From NCBI GenBank assembly GCA_031261785.1, contig JAISIZ010000024.1:1-64000 (forward strand): DNA of 64,000 bases, in the 5' to 3' direction. The translations under genes were made by a program, and so were the position numbers. Positions 37,305-47,800 of this stretch are shown here, one piece after another. The notes under the pieces are model-generated. The model did not search any database and was not told where the DNA came from. It saw only the letters and a list, made by a program, of their open reading frames with translations. The DNA is from Mediterranea sp. (in: CFB group bacteria). GTDB lineage: Bacteria; Bacteroidota; Bacteroidia; Bacteroidales; Bacteroidaceae. How positions within the stretch are numbered: the first letter of the stretch is position 1; every line of letters begins with the position of its first letter.

Positions 37305-37405
37305 CGTCTCATGCGGATTTGCATAAAGCCTTCGCGTCTTCGAGATAGGTCCTTGCATGACGCCTCTTCAAGGGGTGAGAAAAAATGGGTGGCGCATTGA
37401 CGAAG

Positions 37406-37660
37406 TCAGGAGAAAGCCGGGAACGTGACGTCCCTCCGTACGAACATCGTCATGTAGATGGGGGCGCAGACCACCTTTCCTCGCGTCCGCAGGTTCTCGC
37501 CGCTCAGCGCCAGCGCTTGGGGGATACGGTATTCCGGGCCATCCGGGATATTCGACAACGCACGATGCCGTTCGTAATCCTTGCCCGACTTCACCTCGAT
37601 GGGTAGCACGTCGCCGTAATACCGCTTGATGTAAGCGTCTATTTTCCGTTCCAGTTTCAT
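37406..37660 (-). pseudogene. Collapsed AAA/DUF4143 ATPase remnant (84 codons)
   Basis: From the ATG at 37660 the frame reads MKLERKIDAYIKR, the usual first residues of AAA_14/DUF4143 ATPases. It then joins the family C-terminus YYGDVLPIEVKSGKDYERH through CAPIYMTMF. About 330 central residues, including Walker A and B, are missing without loss of frame. The -7 TACTTTTG (minus strand, 37681-37688) and the repeat-bearing leader are intact, so it may still be expressed. It could be a simple deletion relic or a retained stand-alone domain. An intact homologue lies at 48609-49943. Confidence 0.75.
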
Positions 37661-37665
37661 GCTTT

Positions 37666-37745
37666 TCCACTTTTCCAAGGCAAAAGTAGGTCGTTTCTTC
37701 CACTTTTCCAGGGCTTAGGGACGTATTTCTTCCACTTTTCCAGGA
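37666..37745 (-). repeat. ~33-bp direct repeats over the promoter of the ATPase remnant
   Basis: CCACTTTTCCA blocks start at 37667, 37700 and 37732 (spacing 33 and 32 bp). The -7 TACTTTTG falls between the first and second blocks, so one copy is in the leader and two are upstream. The intact homologue carries a 33-bp array of different sequence at the same place. Confidence 0.8.
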
Positions 37746-37911
37746 AATGGGATGGGAAAGGGGCGCTTATGGAGAGCACGTGTCTCTTTATTGTCTATCG
37801 TGTCGCCGGGCGATAAAGAAATCCCGGGATTGTCCGCGTATACCCAAGGGGGCGGTACAATCCCGGGATGAAGGTCAGTCGCTGTAGCGTGCGGGGAAGC
37901 GTTCCTGCCGC

Positions 37912-39426
37912 TTAGTCCTTATAGACGATGCTGGTGGCGGCGTTCTTCGTGAGGTTCGGGATGACCTGCCCCGTCTTGAGGTAGAGGGTGGTGACCCTCT
38001 TGTGGCGGTTGGCGTTGAGCGTGTTCAGCTTCGGGCATCCGGAGACGTCGATGGAGGTCACCTGGTCTAAGTAGTCGGCGTAAGTGCTGTAGAGGGTCAG
38101 GTCCATGGTTTCGATCCGGCTACCGGTGATCTTGAGGCTTGTCATGGACGTGTAGGAATACTGGCCTCCCGCGTCGAAGCTCGTGATGGGGTTGTCGCCG
38201 AGGTTGTACTCGTCGCAGCCGGTGGCGTCGCTGAACGTGAGCTTGGACACCTTGTGCAGGGCCGATATATCCAGCTTCGGCATGTCGGGAACGCTGCGTA
38301 GGGTTATCGTGGTGAGGTTGGGCAGGATCTCTATGCCGGTGAGGTCCCGTAGGTTGCTGGAGGTGATGGATAGCGAGGTGGCCTTTTGTGCCGCCTCGAG
38401 CACGATCACCATCGAGCCTTCCAACGGGAGGACCCACCCGTTTTTCTGGAAAGTCGAGCGCAAGGTGGCATCGGGGATCTCGGCCAGTGAGCTGCCCGGC
38501 TCGAGCTGGATGAGGCTGATGTCGACAGAAGTGGAGTTATCCGATGAAGCGATGTGCACGACCCCTTTGCGGGAGGCGTCGGCCTGTGCCAAGTCATACT
38601 TCAGCGTGAGCGTATAGAACTCGTTGGCGTCTTCGGGCGATGCAGACAGTGTCTGGTTGGTGATCCAGTCGCTGCCTTCGGTCACGTATGCGGTGCATCC
38701 GAAGTTCAGCCTCACGTCGAACGAGATCGTTTGCGCGGAGAGGCCGTACGTGTACAGGGTAGCGTCGGTCGTTATCTTGTCCTCGGCCCGTTGCACGACG
38801 TTTATGGGGTACGTGTCGCCGACCGATGGGTTCGATACCCGGACTATGGCTTTCCGTTTGCTGGGGCCTTCGTTCTTCGTGAGGGCAAACGTCAGTATCC
38901 GTTTTCCCCTGAACGCGGAGGTTTGCTGTTGATACTTCAGCCAGTCCGCATCCTGGCCATCGACGGCGACGGCAAGGGTGTCGGCGACGTTGGTCGCGCA
39001 TTCCACCTTGATCGTGGTGGCCTCTTTCGAGAACGAGAGTTCGCTGTCGGTGAGCGGCTTGATGTAATAGTTGGCCGCGCTCGTGATCTGTAGCGGAACG
39101 GCCGTTGAGCCGATGAAGAACTTGAAGGTGCTCTCGCGGTCGGCTCCCGTGGAGTTGGCGTCGATGTCGAACGCGACCTCGTCGCCGCTCTTGCCCGCGG
39201 TGGCCGACGGGTGTGCCCAGTCGCTGGTGCCCGAGAGGCGCCAGTCGCCCGAGCTGGTCACGGTGACGGTGGCTCGCGAACTCTCTACGCCGGCGTCGAT
39301 GTGTTCGGTGGACAGGGATAGGGTGGCTTCTTGGTATTCGGCGGCTTTTTCCTTGTCGTTGTCCGAGCACCCGCATAGCGCGAGTGCCACGGACATGGCT
39401 ATGATGGATATCCTTGATATGTTCAT
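37912..39426 (-). CDS. BACON-domain lipoprotein with leucine-rich-like C-terminus
   Basis: The protein is 504 residues from the ATG at 39426 (MNISRISIIAMSVALALCGC; lipid Cys ~20). One or more BACON-like Ig domains span residues ~30-330 (SSGDWRLSGTSDWAHPSATAG; EGSDWITNQTLSASP). Then an LRR-like tail spans ~350-504 (ITSSNLRDLTGIEILPNLTTITLRSVPDMPKLDIS). BACON domains in such loci bind glycans or hold enzymes away from the surface. Last gene of the leftward PUL, 42 bp after the GH18 gene; probably a surface glycan-binding protein or adhesin. Confidence 0.8.
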   Translation of the reverse strand: MNISRISIIAMSVALALCGCSDNDKEKAAEYQEATLSLSTEHIDAGVESSRATVTVTSSGDWRLSGTSDWAHPSATAGKSGDEVAFDIDANSTGADRESTFKFFIGSTAVPLQITSAANYYIKPLTDSELSFSKEATTIKVECATNVADTLAVAVDGQDADWLKYQQQTSAFRGKRILTFALTKNEGPSKRKAIVRVSNPSVGDTYPINVVQRAEDKITTDATLYTYGLSAQTISFDVRLNFGCTAYVTEGSDWITNQTLSASPEDANEFYTLTLKYDLAQADASRKGVVHIASSDNSTSVDISLIQLEPGSSLAEIPDATLRSTFQKNGWVLPLEGSMVIVLEAAQKATSLSITSSNLRDLTGIEILPNLTTITLRSVPDMPKLDISALHKVSKLTFSDATGCDEYNLGDNPITSFDAGGQYSYTSMTSLKITGSRIETMDLTLYSTYADYLDQVTSIDVSGCPKLNTLNANRHKRVTTLYLKTGQVIPNLTKNAATSIVYKD

Positions 39427-39468
39427 TGACGTTTTTCTTTTATGGTGTGACAATTCTTCGGTAACGGC

Positions 39469-40890
39469 TTAGAGCGGCATGCGCTCGGTGCTGTTCTTGG
39501 CGTATTTGTACTTCGGCTCTGCCAGCTCCTCGTCGTAGAGGCCGCGGCAGGCGTTCTTCATCCGGCTCACCTGCGAGTTGTATAGCGCGGGGTTCAGGGC
39601 GAAGAACATATAGTATCCGTATCCGGCCTGCTTCCGGGCGCGGGCGGTCGCCTCACTGCTGTCGCCTCCCCCGAGGTTCAGCTCGATGGACATGCCGCCG
39701 CATTGCTTCTTGGTCATGCCGATGCCCGGGCCGGCGGCGACACCGTAGTCGCCCACGGCGTAGTCGCAATATTGTCCGGGTTCCACGCCGTCGATCACCT
39801 GTAGCTTGTTGGAGAACAGGCTTCCGAGGTTGTAGATCGACACCACCTTGTCGGGCATGGCCTTGGCGCACTCGTACATCAGCCGCGAGCCGGCGTAGGC
39901 GTTGTGCGGGGCGAGCCAGGGATTGCTCAGGTCGGGCGAGTTGGAGTATTCGTCGTCGAACGCCACGCCATCGAGGTTGTACGCCCGGCAGTAGGCCGCT
40001 ATCTCGTGGGCGAACTCCCTGGCGCCCATGTCCGACAGCTGGGCCACGCCCGTCTGGTCGTGATTGCCGAGGATGCTCACGATGACCCTCATGCCCGCCT
40101 CGCGTAGCGGCTGTAGGAACTGGTCGTTGTGGTCGAGCAGGAACTGTATGTTCTCGTTGTTCTTCACGATGACGCGCTTGCGGTCGTTGTCCCAGTTGAT
40201 GTTGGCGGCGAAGAGCACCACGTCGTCGAAGAAGTAGTGTCCACTCTGGGTGAGGAACTCGAGGGCGTTGAGCGGGTTGACGTCGTTGATCTCGAAGTAG
40301 AGCACCGTCTTCACGGCGTCCTTGCCCTTGTCGGGCGTAGGACGGTCGCGGTAATCCTTCACCAGGAGGACGGCGTGGACGGAGGCTTCGTCGAACGTTA
40401 TGCCCTCGGTGGGCGAGCTGGCCGCCAGGGGGACGATATACGTCTTGTCTTTCTCCATCCCCTCGAAGGCGGTGAGCGTCACCCGCACGGCGGGGCTTGC
40501 CTGGTCGTCGGGGGCGAGCAGGAACTTGCCGTCGTGGGCTATCGTGACGTGGGAGGTGGGGAACAGTTCGAAATCGGTGTCGTGAAGCGTGTTGTACGTG
40601 GCGGCGTAGGCCTCGTCGACGGCTATCTGTACGTCGACGCCGCGTTGCGGCCGCTTGGTGAGGCGCAGTGCCAGGTCGGTGTTGTAGGTGTCGGCGTACA
40701 TCTCCGCCACCGAGCTGTTCTTGTTGGTGCTTTTGTCGACCAGCAGCCCGTTGATCCGGGAGGCCGACGCGTAGCGCGAGTCGTCCGTTTGCTGCCCCAG
40801 CTGGATGTCGCCTTCGCAGGAAGCCAGCGCGAGCGTCGCCAGCAGGGCCGACGGGAGGATACCCCGTATGATGTGATGGATGATATTCAT
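39469..40890 (-). CDS. GH18 endo-beta-N-acetylglucosaminidase (surface lipoprotein)
   Basis: The protein is 473 residues with a lipoprotein signal ending LASC (Cys ~25), an N-terminal DUF1735-like Ig domain (~35-180) and a GH18 catalytic barrel (~190-460). The catalytic motif LDGVAFDDEYS has the proton-donor Glu at 314, as in EndoF/EndoH-type enzymes that cut the chitobiose core of N-glycans. It sits with SusC/D and a GH18-like binding protein, the same composition as Bacteroides high-mannose N-glycan loci, so glycoprotein N-glycans are the likely substrate. Substrate class (high-mannose or complex) is inferred from context. Confidence 0.88.
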   Translation of the reverse strand: MNIIHHIIRGILPSALLATLALASCEGDIQLGQQTDDSRYASASRINGLLVDKSTNKNSSVAEMYADTYNTDLALRLTKRPQRGVDVQIAVDEAYAATYNTLHDTDFELFPTSHVTIAHDGKFLLAPDDQASPAVRVTLTAFEGMEKDKTYIVPLAASSPTEGITFDEASVHAVLLVKDYRDRPTPDKGKDAVKTVLYFEINDVNPLNALEFLTQSGHYFFDDVVLFAANINWDNDRKRVIVKNNENIQFLLDHNDQFLQPLREAGMRVIVSILGNHDQTGVAQLSDMGAREFAHEIAAYCRAYNLDGVAFDDEYSNSPDLSNPWLAPHNAYAGSRLMYECAKAMPDKVVSIYNLGSLFSNKLQVIDGVEPGQYCDYAVGDYGVAAGPGIGMTKKQCGGMSIELNLGGGDSSEATARARKQAGYGYYMFFALNPALYNSQVSRMKNACRGLYDEELAEPKYKYAKNSTERMPL

Positions 40891-40913
40891 GATCGTTGAT
40901 GTTTGGAATTAAG

Positions 40914-42095
40914 TTATTGGGGTAGCGATACCGGTACCCATAGCGGTTCTTTCTCGATGGTGAGGTCGTTGCCGTTCACGCTGTAGTCCTTGGCCACGCT
41001 GCCTGTGCCGTCGTTGAACTTCCAGTAGGCGACAAGTCCCTCCGAAGCGGGATCCACGGAGTAGAAGTGGTTGAGCGACTGGATCTCCTCGGCCGGGAGC
41101 ACACGGTTCCAGATGCGTGCCTCGGCGATCTGCCCGTCGAAGTAGCGGGAGCTTTGGTACGAGTAGCCCACCCAGAAGCAGCGGTCGCCATTCTCCTCGT
41201 TGGTATGCGGGGCGCCCCAGTTGACGGTGGTCGTGCCCACGTTGCCCGACGCTTTCTCCACGCCGTCGATGTACACCTTGACATCGCCCCGGTCGAAGGT
41301 GACGGCGATGTGGTACCATCGTCCCGTCTCGAGCTGGAGGTCGGTATTGGTCAGGTTCTTCGAGGCGGCCACCTGGAGCTGGTTGTTGGCGATGGGAGCG
41401 TCGCCTATGCGGATGAGGTACTTGCCCTCCACGCCCATCAGCGTATGCAGCGTGTTGGGGAAGGCGGATGCCTTGCAGAGAATCTCGGCCGTGTTCTGCG
41501 ACATGTTGTTGACGATGGAGCCGTCTTTCCACTCGGGGTAGGCGCGGTTCTCCTTGATGTCGCACACCACGTTGACGAGCGAGGCTCCCCGGAAGACGTA
41601 ATAGTACCGCTTGGCGCTTTCCAGCACGTCGATACCCTCGACCGAGCTGATCGTGACGGGCAGCACGTATGCCTGGGCGACATCCAGCTCGCCTATGTCG
41701 GTGAACTCTACGGGTAGCGTGGCGCTGGTGACGCTGCCCGCCTGGATGACGGTGGAATCTTGGGGCAGGTTATAGTGTCCGGCGGGCAGGGCGATGACGT
41801 CCTCGTCGCCGTACGCTTGCTTGTACGTGTCGACTAAGCCGGGCGACGCTTCGACGCGGACGGCGATGTCGTGGTCCTCGGGCTTGGCGATGCCAAAGGA
41901 GAGGCCCTCGGTCAGGTTCACTCCGCTCCCATTGGTGAAACGAATCTCCTGGGTGAACGTGGAGGCGGCGATGAAGAGCTTATTGTCGTAATGATGCTCG
42001 TTGGGGTCCTCCCGTTGGCAGCCGGCCGACAAGAAGGCGCAACCGGCCAGTGCGGCGATAATCAATGTTCTAACTTGCATTGCGGTGTCTGTCAT
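40914..42095 (-). CDS. DUF1735/LamG-domain surface lipoprotein
   Basis: The protein is 393 residues with signal and lipobox (LSAGC, Cys near residue 26). A DUF1735 domain (~35-170; VRVEASPGLVDTYKQAYG) is followed by a concanavalin-like LamG_3 domain (~175-385; LETGRWYHIAVTFDRGDVKVYIDG, then AEARIWNRVLPAEEI). This architecture is common for non-catalytic glycan-binding proteins in GH18 loci. It lies 4 bp downstream of the inactive GH18-like gene. The start could also be the second Met five codons later. Confidence 0.85.
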   Translation of the reverse strand: MTDTAMQVRTLIIAALAGCAFLSAGCQREDPNEHHYDNKLFIAASTFTQEIRFTNGSGVNLTEGLSFGIAKPEDHDIAVRVEASPGLVDTYKQAYGDEDVIALPAGHYNLPQDSTVIQAGSVTSATLPVEFTDIGELDVAQAYVLPVTISSVEGIDVLESAKRYYYVFRGASLVNVVCDIKENRAYPEWKDGSIVNNMSQNTAEILCKASAFPNTLHTLMGVEGKYLIRIGDAPIANNQLQVAASKNLTNTDLQLETGRWYHIAVTFDRGDVKVYIDGVEKASGNVGTTTVNWGAPHTNEENGDRCFWVGYSYQSSRYFDGQIAEARIWNRVLPAEEIQSLNHFYSVDPASEGLVAYWKFNDGTGSVAKDYSVNGNDLTIEKEPLWVPVSLPQ

Positions 42096-42099
42096 TTTT

Positions 42100-43170
42100 T
42101 TAGTGGTTAGGATTCAGTATGTTGATGGCTTCCTTGATATGGGGGTAGACGTTGTTGTAGTTGAAGTAGTCCTGCTCCGCGCCGTCGATGGCGATGCCAG
42201 CCTTGGCATATCCCTCCTCCGCGGCTACGGTCCACTGGGCGGCGCCGATGATGGCCGACGAACCGTCGGCGAACTCGCCGTTGTCGCTGCCCGAATCGGT
42301 GCGATAGGGGGTGGTGGTACCGATCACTACGCGGTCGGCAGGCACGTCGGGCGTCAGGGCCATCTGCACGAGGTACGACATCTCGTACCTGTTCTTGGCC
42401 GAGTGCGCGTTGACGATGATGTACCGGCAATCGGCCAGCACTTGCTTGCCTATCACGTTCTGCGGATAGCCCTTGAAGATGATGAAGCGTCCTTGCTTCT
42501 CCTTCGCCCATTGGGCCACGGTGTCGAAGAAGGCGCCTTGGCGCGCTGTCTCGGCGGCTATGGCGGCCGGGTCGACGAGCATGTTCAGGTCGGTGCCGCT
42601 GTAGTTGGCCACTACGCCGTCCAGTCCCAGGTCGGCGCAAGCCGACAGCTGTTTCCCGACCTCGTCTCGGCAGTACCGGATAAAGCGGGTGGTCTCGTCG
42701 TCTCCGTCGCCTTCGTCTCCGTCGCTTTCGCCGTAGTCGTCCACTAGGGCATTCCAGGCGCTCGCTATGGCGTCGAAGTCGACCAGGCCCAGTACCCGGG
42801 TGCCCAGCTTGCGTACCTCGCCTATCTCGGCGACGTTGGTGGGGTTCACGGCCATGACGTGGTTGAGGCAGATGTAGTCGAGGCTATCGGGCAGGTCGGT
42901 GAGGTGCTGGCTACGCGAGGTGGTCACGGCGTCGCCGATGTTGTTGAAGGTGGCGATGGTGACTTGGTGGTCCGATTGCTTGTACGCGTTGAGGGCTTGG
43001 ACGTATTGGGCGTACAGGCCCGGGTTTTGCTCTTTGTCGGAAGGGCTGTTGATGGGCAGGCTTTCCATGTCGGTCCAGTCGGAGCAGGAGATTGCCGCGA
43101 TGAGTGCGAGGACGGAAAGCAACACGGCGACGAGGCCGGTTTTGATATGTCTCTTTACTTCAGGGTTCAT
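42100..43170 (-). CDS. Catalytically dead GH18-like glycan-binding lipoprotein
   Basis: The protein is 356 residues with lipobox AAISC (Cys ~29). The GH18 barrel fold is recognisable, but the DGxDxDxE motif reads LGLDGVVANYSG and lacks the acidic residues and the catalytic Glu, so hydrolysis is not expected. An acidic low-complexity insert (GESDGDEGDGDDETT, residues ~150-165) is unusual. It lies directly after susD and is probably the surface glycan-binding protein, like the GH18-like protein next to SusD in Bacteroides N-glycan loci. Confidence 0.82.
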   Translation of the reverse strand: MNPEVKRHIKTGLVAVLLSVLALIAAISCSDWTDMESLPINSPSDKEQNPGLYAQYVQALNAYKQSDHQVTIATFNNIGDAVTTSRSQHLTDLPDSLDYICLNHVMAVNPTNVAEIGEVRKLGTRVLGLVDFDAIASAWNALVDDYGESDGDEGDGDDETTRFIRYCRDEVGKQLSACADLGLDGVVANYSGTDLNMLVDPAAIAAETARQGAFFDTVAQWAKEKQGRFIIFKGYPQNVIGKQVLADCRYIIVNAHSAKNRYEMSYLVQMALTPDVPADRVVIGTTTPYRTDSGSDNGEFADGSSAIIGAAQWTVAAEEGYAKAGIAIDGAEQDYFNYNNVYPHIKEAINILNPNH

Positions 43171-43196
43171 TTTACGCTTCGTTTCTTGTTATACAA

Positions 43197-44813
43197 TCAT
43201 TTGCAGTCCCACCATACGTGGGTTCCCATGGTGTCGCCTTTCTTGGTCGAGGCTTCCTTGGCAAGTGTCTCTACGGCGGCTTCGACGTTCTCCTTGTTCT
43301 CGCGGTACTCGTCGGCGGGATAGGGCATGCGCCTCGCCCCTTCGGTGTCGTCCACCACGCCTCCCGTGCTGGCGTTGGCCGCCATGGGCATCAGCCTGGG
43401 GTAGCCCGTGCGCCGATATTCCGACCAGGCTTCCATGCCGTTGGGGAAGTTGGCTATCCACTTCTGGGTGATGATTTGCTCGAGGCTCTGCTCGAAGTCG
43501 CCTCCTTGCCAGGCCACTACGGCCGTGCTGCCCGTGGTGCCCGAGTAGTCGTAGGGTTGTCCGTTCAGGCCTTTCAGCGGGTCGATGAATGTCTCGGCTT
43601 TGGTGGTGCCGGCCAGGTATTGGTCGACGCCGTTGTCGACGCCATGTTCCTGGAACGATGTCCGGATGCCGGCTTCGTAGAGGTCCTTGGCGCTGCCGCC
43701 CATGTCCCATCCGCGGAGCGCTCCCTCGGCGCGCAGGAAGAACACCTCCGACGCGCGGAACACCACGATGTCGTCTCCCGTGCCCACTTTCATGCATGAG
43801 GAGCCTTGCGACCACGAGTTGTACTGCCCCTGGAGGATGCCGCGACGCAGGCCGGCGTACTTCTCCTCGCCCCTGTAGGTGCCGCCCGAGACGCTGGCGA
43901 AGGTGCTCTTGCCGTAGTACGCTTCCCGACGGGGGTCGGCGTAGCCGTTCATGTAGCAGGTGAGGTCGGCCGCGACGCGGGCGTCGGACCAGAGTACCAT
44001 GAAGCGTTCCCAGGGGTTGTGGTCGGCCACCTTGCGGTAGGCGCCGTCGTCGGCGGTAGTCATCACGCCATACTCGGAGTTCACGGCCTGCTCGGCCTTG
44101 GTCTGCGCGAGTTCGGCGTCGGCATATACCACACGCATGGCCATCCGTAGTTTCAGGGAGTTGGCGAACTTGCACCAGGCCTTGGTGTTGCCGTCGTAGA
44201 TGCGGTCGGCGTTGGCGCTGAAGCTCTGGTTGGCGTATTTGCCGAGGGTGGCTATCACGTTGTCGAGGTCGGCGAACATCCGCGTATAGACCTCTTTCTG
44301 CGAATCGTAGGGCGACTTTATGGCGTTGCCCGCCCCTACCTTGGAATAGGGTATGGGGCCATAGGTGTCGGTGACGCGGAGCATCACCGCGATGCGGTAT
44401 AGTTCGGCCAGCGCGAGGAACAGCTCGTCGTCGCTCTGGTTCTTGAGGTTGAAGTAGTCGGGATAGAACTTGGCGTAGAAATCGTTGAACGGGATCTTCG
44501 TCCAGGCGTCGGAGGGATTGAAGGTGGCGTAGCGTCCCGACCAGCCGGTACCGATGTTCGAATCGGCCACGTAGCCCGAGAAGTTGCCTGCCATGAGGCA
44601 GTCCACGTATTGCGAGAAGTTTTCTTGCTCGGGCATCATGAGATCCTGCAAGTTGAGCGCCAGGGAGCGCACGAGGTACCAGTCGGTCCCCATGTCTTCC
44701 TGCCCCGGCTCGTGGGGATTCTTGTTGTAGTCGATGTATCTGTCCGTGCACGAGGTGGCGCCGCATAGCAGCAGGCCGGCCGCGGCGAGGCGTATCATTT
44801 TACTTGTTTTCAT
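43197..44813 (-). CDS. SusD-family nutrient-binding lipoprotein
   Basis: The protein is 538 residues with lipoprotein signal LLLCGATSC (Cys ~22). It is a SusD-like/RagB fold with a helical TPR-like part (MMPEQENFSQYVDCLMAG; ELYRIAVMLRVTDTYGPIPYS). It forms a lid over its SusC partner and binds glycan at the cell surface. The gene lies 12 bp after susC. The many Trp and Tyr in the C-terminal half (VWWDCK end) fit sugar binding. Confidence 0.93.
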   Translation of the reverse strand: MKTSKMIRLAAAGLLLCGATSCTDRYIDYNKNPHEPGQEDMGTDWYLVRSLALNLQDLMMPEQENFSQYVDCLMAGNFSGYVADSNIGTGWSGRYATFNPSDAWTKIPFNDFYAKFYPDYFNLKNQSDDELFLALAELYRIAVMLRVTDTYGPIPYSKVGAGNAIKSPYDSQKEVYTRMFADLDNVIATLGKYANQSFSANADRIYDGNTKAWCKFANSLKLRMAMRVVYADAELAQTKAEQAVNSEYGVMTTADDGAYRKVADHNPWERFMVLWSDARVAADLTCYMNGYADPRREAYYGKSTFASVSGGTYRGEEKYAGLRRGILQGQYNSWSQGSSCMKVGTGDDIVVFRASEVFFLRAEGALRGWDMGGSAKDLYEAGIRTSFQEHGVDNGVDQYLAGTTKAETFIDPLKGLNGQPYDYSGTTGSTAVVAWQGGDFEQSLEQIITQKWIANFPNGMEAWSEYRRTGYPRLMPMAANASTGGVVDDTEGARRMPYPADEYRENKENVEAAVETLAKEASTKKGDTMGTHVWWDCK

Positions 44814-44825
44814 CTTGGTCGTTCC

Positions 44826-47800
44826 TTAGAATTTGAGTTTTAAGTTGAATCCTACACTCCGCAGGCTGGGCATCATGAAGTAATCGATTCCTTGGTAGTA
44901 GTTGCCGGTGGTGGCCACCGATTCGGGGTCGAAAGGTGCTTTGCGATAGATCATCCACAGGTTGCGCCCCACGATGGAGAGGGTAATGTCGGCCACGTTC
45001 TTCAGCATCTTCCGGGGGAAGGTGTATCCGAACGACGCCTCTTGCAGCCGCAGGTTGGTGGCCGAGTAGGTATAGTATTGCGGTATGCCGCTGTCGGCAC
45101 CCACCATGGAGTACCAATTCTGGGCGCTGATGATGTCGTTGCCGTTGATGGGTACTCCTCCGTTGTCGCGGGCGATGGCCGAGACTTCGGACACGCCGTT
45201 GGCGTCGAGCACGGCTTGCGTGGCGGAGTAGACCACGCCGCCCAGACGGGCCGAGAGCAGGAAGCCGAGGTTCCAGTTCCTGTAGCGGAAGTCGTTGCGC
45301 CAGGCCATGTTGGCCTTGGGGAACACGGAGCCGAGGTAGATGTCGTTGGGCTTGTCGTTGATGGCTACCTTGCCGTCGGGGTTGACGTAGATCATGTTGT
45401 TGGAATCCTTGATGAGGTCGGACTGTGAGTAGAGGTCGCCCAGCGAGCCGCCCACCTTGAGGATGAAGCGCGCTTTCGACAGGCCGCCCACGTCCATGCG
45501 GTCCTTGGTGATGACCTCGCCGGTCTCGGGATTGACGTAGCCGTCGATCAGGCTCAGGATCTTGTTCTTGTTGGCGCTGAGCGTGTAGTTCGTCTCCCAG
45601 GTGAACTTGTTCCACGTGTTCGTGTAGCCGAGCGAGAGTTCCACGCCCCGGTTGCGCACGTTGCCCGTCTGGGCGTAGAAGGTGCTGTATCCTCCCGTGG
45701 GGGAGAGCTGGGCGTCCATGGTCTGGTTGTACGTCTTGGTGTTGTAGTACGACAGGTCGAGGCTGAAGTGGGCGAGGAACCGTGCCGTGAGGCCCACTTC
45801 CCAGGAGTTGGTGCGCTCGGGCTTGAGGTTGTACAGCGGATAGGCCGTCTGCGAGGACCAGGCTCCGGTGGAGGAGTTCCAGGAGAAGGTGGGGTTGGAG
45901 AGGAAGCGGGGGAAGGGCATGCCTACCGACGCCCACGATCCGCGTATCTTGAGGTAGGAGATGGTCCGCGGCATCTTCATCAGCTCGGAGAGGACGACGG
46001 ATCCGCCCACCGAGGGGTAGAAGAACGACTTCTGCCTCGACTTGCGGCCGGCCAGTTGCGAGGGCCAGTCGTTGCGCCCTGTCAGCGTGAGGTAGTACGT
46101 GTTCTTGTATCCCAGCTCGGCCGAGGCGAAGATGGATTGCGTCTGTTCCCGGTAGCCTATCTCCTCGCGCTTCCCCAGGTTCTTGTCGATCTGCGCCACG
46201 GTGAAGAAGTTGGGCAACCCGTTGTCGGCTATGGGGCCGCTTACCGATAGTTCCTCCGAGCGGTTGTCGGAGTAGGAGGCGCCGATGTTGGCCGCCAGCG
46301 TCCAGTCGGTGCCGAACCGCTTGTCGACGTTGAGCAGCAGGTCGGCGTACGCCTGCTTGTCGCGCGTGGTGCCCACGCCGTAGAATCCGTTCTCGCCCTC
46401 GGCTATGGTGGCTATGGTGGAGGCGTAGTATTTCTGGGTATAGGTGTTGATGGAGTTGTCCACGCGCACCCGTCCCGTCACGTTGAGCCACTTCAGGATG
46501 TCGTAGCTCACGGAGGCGCTTAGCAGGTAGCGGTCCTTGTCGTTGTCGCGCAGGTTGCGGTAGTTTATCCAGTAGGGGTTCTGTGTCCGGTACGAGCCTC
46601 CGCCTTGCGGCCAGTACTGTACGTACATGTTGCGCGACATGTCGTAGCGCTCGTACATCTTGTAGTCGTTCCAGTCGTTGCCGCGGGGGAAGAGGTAGGC
46701 CGAAACCAGCGGGTTGGCGTAGATGCCCTGGTTCACCATGTTACGGTCCTGCTGCATGATGTACTGCGCGCCCACGTCGATGGTCATCTTGTCGTCGAGC
46801 AGCGAGGTGGTGTTGCGGAAGGTGAAGTTGTAGCGGGAATACTTGTTGTTGGGGATCAGCCCGCGCGAATTCACCGCCGCCGACGACAGGTACGTCTGGT
46901 TGTGCTCGCTTCCCGTGGAGAGTGTCACCGCTTCGGTACCTATCAGCCCGGTCTGGAAGTAGTCGCTCTTGGGGTCGTAACCGCGGAAATTGCTGGGGTT
47001 CAGTTTCGGTCCCCAGCTGGCGTCGGTGCCCGAAGTGCCGTAACGGTTCTGGAACCGGGGCATGACGAAGGCGCTGAGCATCTCGGTGTTGCTGGATACG
47101 GTGAGCGATACGCGGCCCGTCTTCCCGCGCTTCGTGGTGACGACAATGGCGCCGTTGGAGGCATTGCTGCCATACAGGGCAGCGGCGGCGGCACCCGACA
47201 AGACGGAAATGTTCTCAATGTCCTCGGGATTGATATCGGCTATGGCCTCGGTGGAACCTTGCGACTGCATCTCCTCCGATCCGCCTTTCGCGCTCAGGCT
47301 GTACATGGGTATGCCGTCGATGACGTAAAGGGCGTTGGACGATTGCTCGATGCCCCTGGAACCGCGCATCACCACCTTGCTGGCGCCACCTATTCCCGAG
47401 GAGGAGGCGTTGATGTTCAGTCCGGCCACTTTGCCGGTGAGTGAGTTCACGAAGTTGGCGTCCTTGACCGCCAGGGCCGATTCGGCGCTCATCTGCGTGA
47501 CATTGTAGCTCAAGGCTTTCTGCTCGCGCTTGATGCCCAAGGCCGTGACCACGACCTCTTGCAACGCTTGCGTGTCGTCGAGCAGGACGACGTCTATGGT
47601 CGTCCGCTCCTTTACGGGAATCTCCTGCGCGACGTATCCCACGTAGGAGAAGACGAGAATGGGAGCGGGCTGGTTGGTCGTCACCCGGTAGGTGCCGTCG
47701 ATATTCGTGATACCGCCGTCGGTGGTGCCCTTCACGCTCACGCTCACGCCAATGAGCGGCTCTTTGTTCGCGTCCAGCACCTTGCCGGTGATGGTACGCT

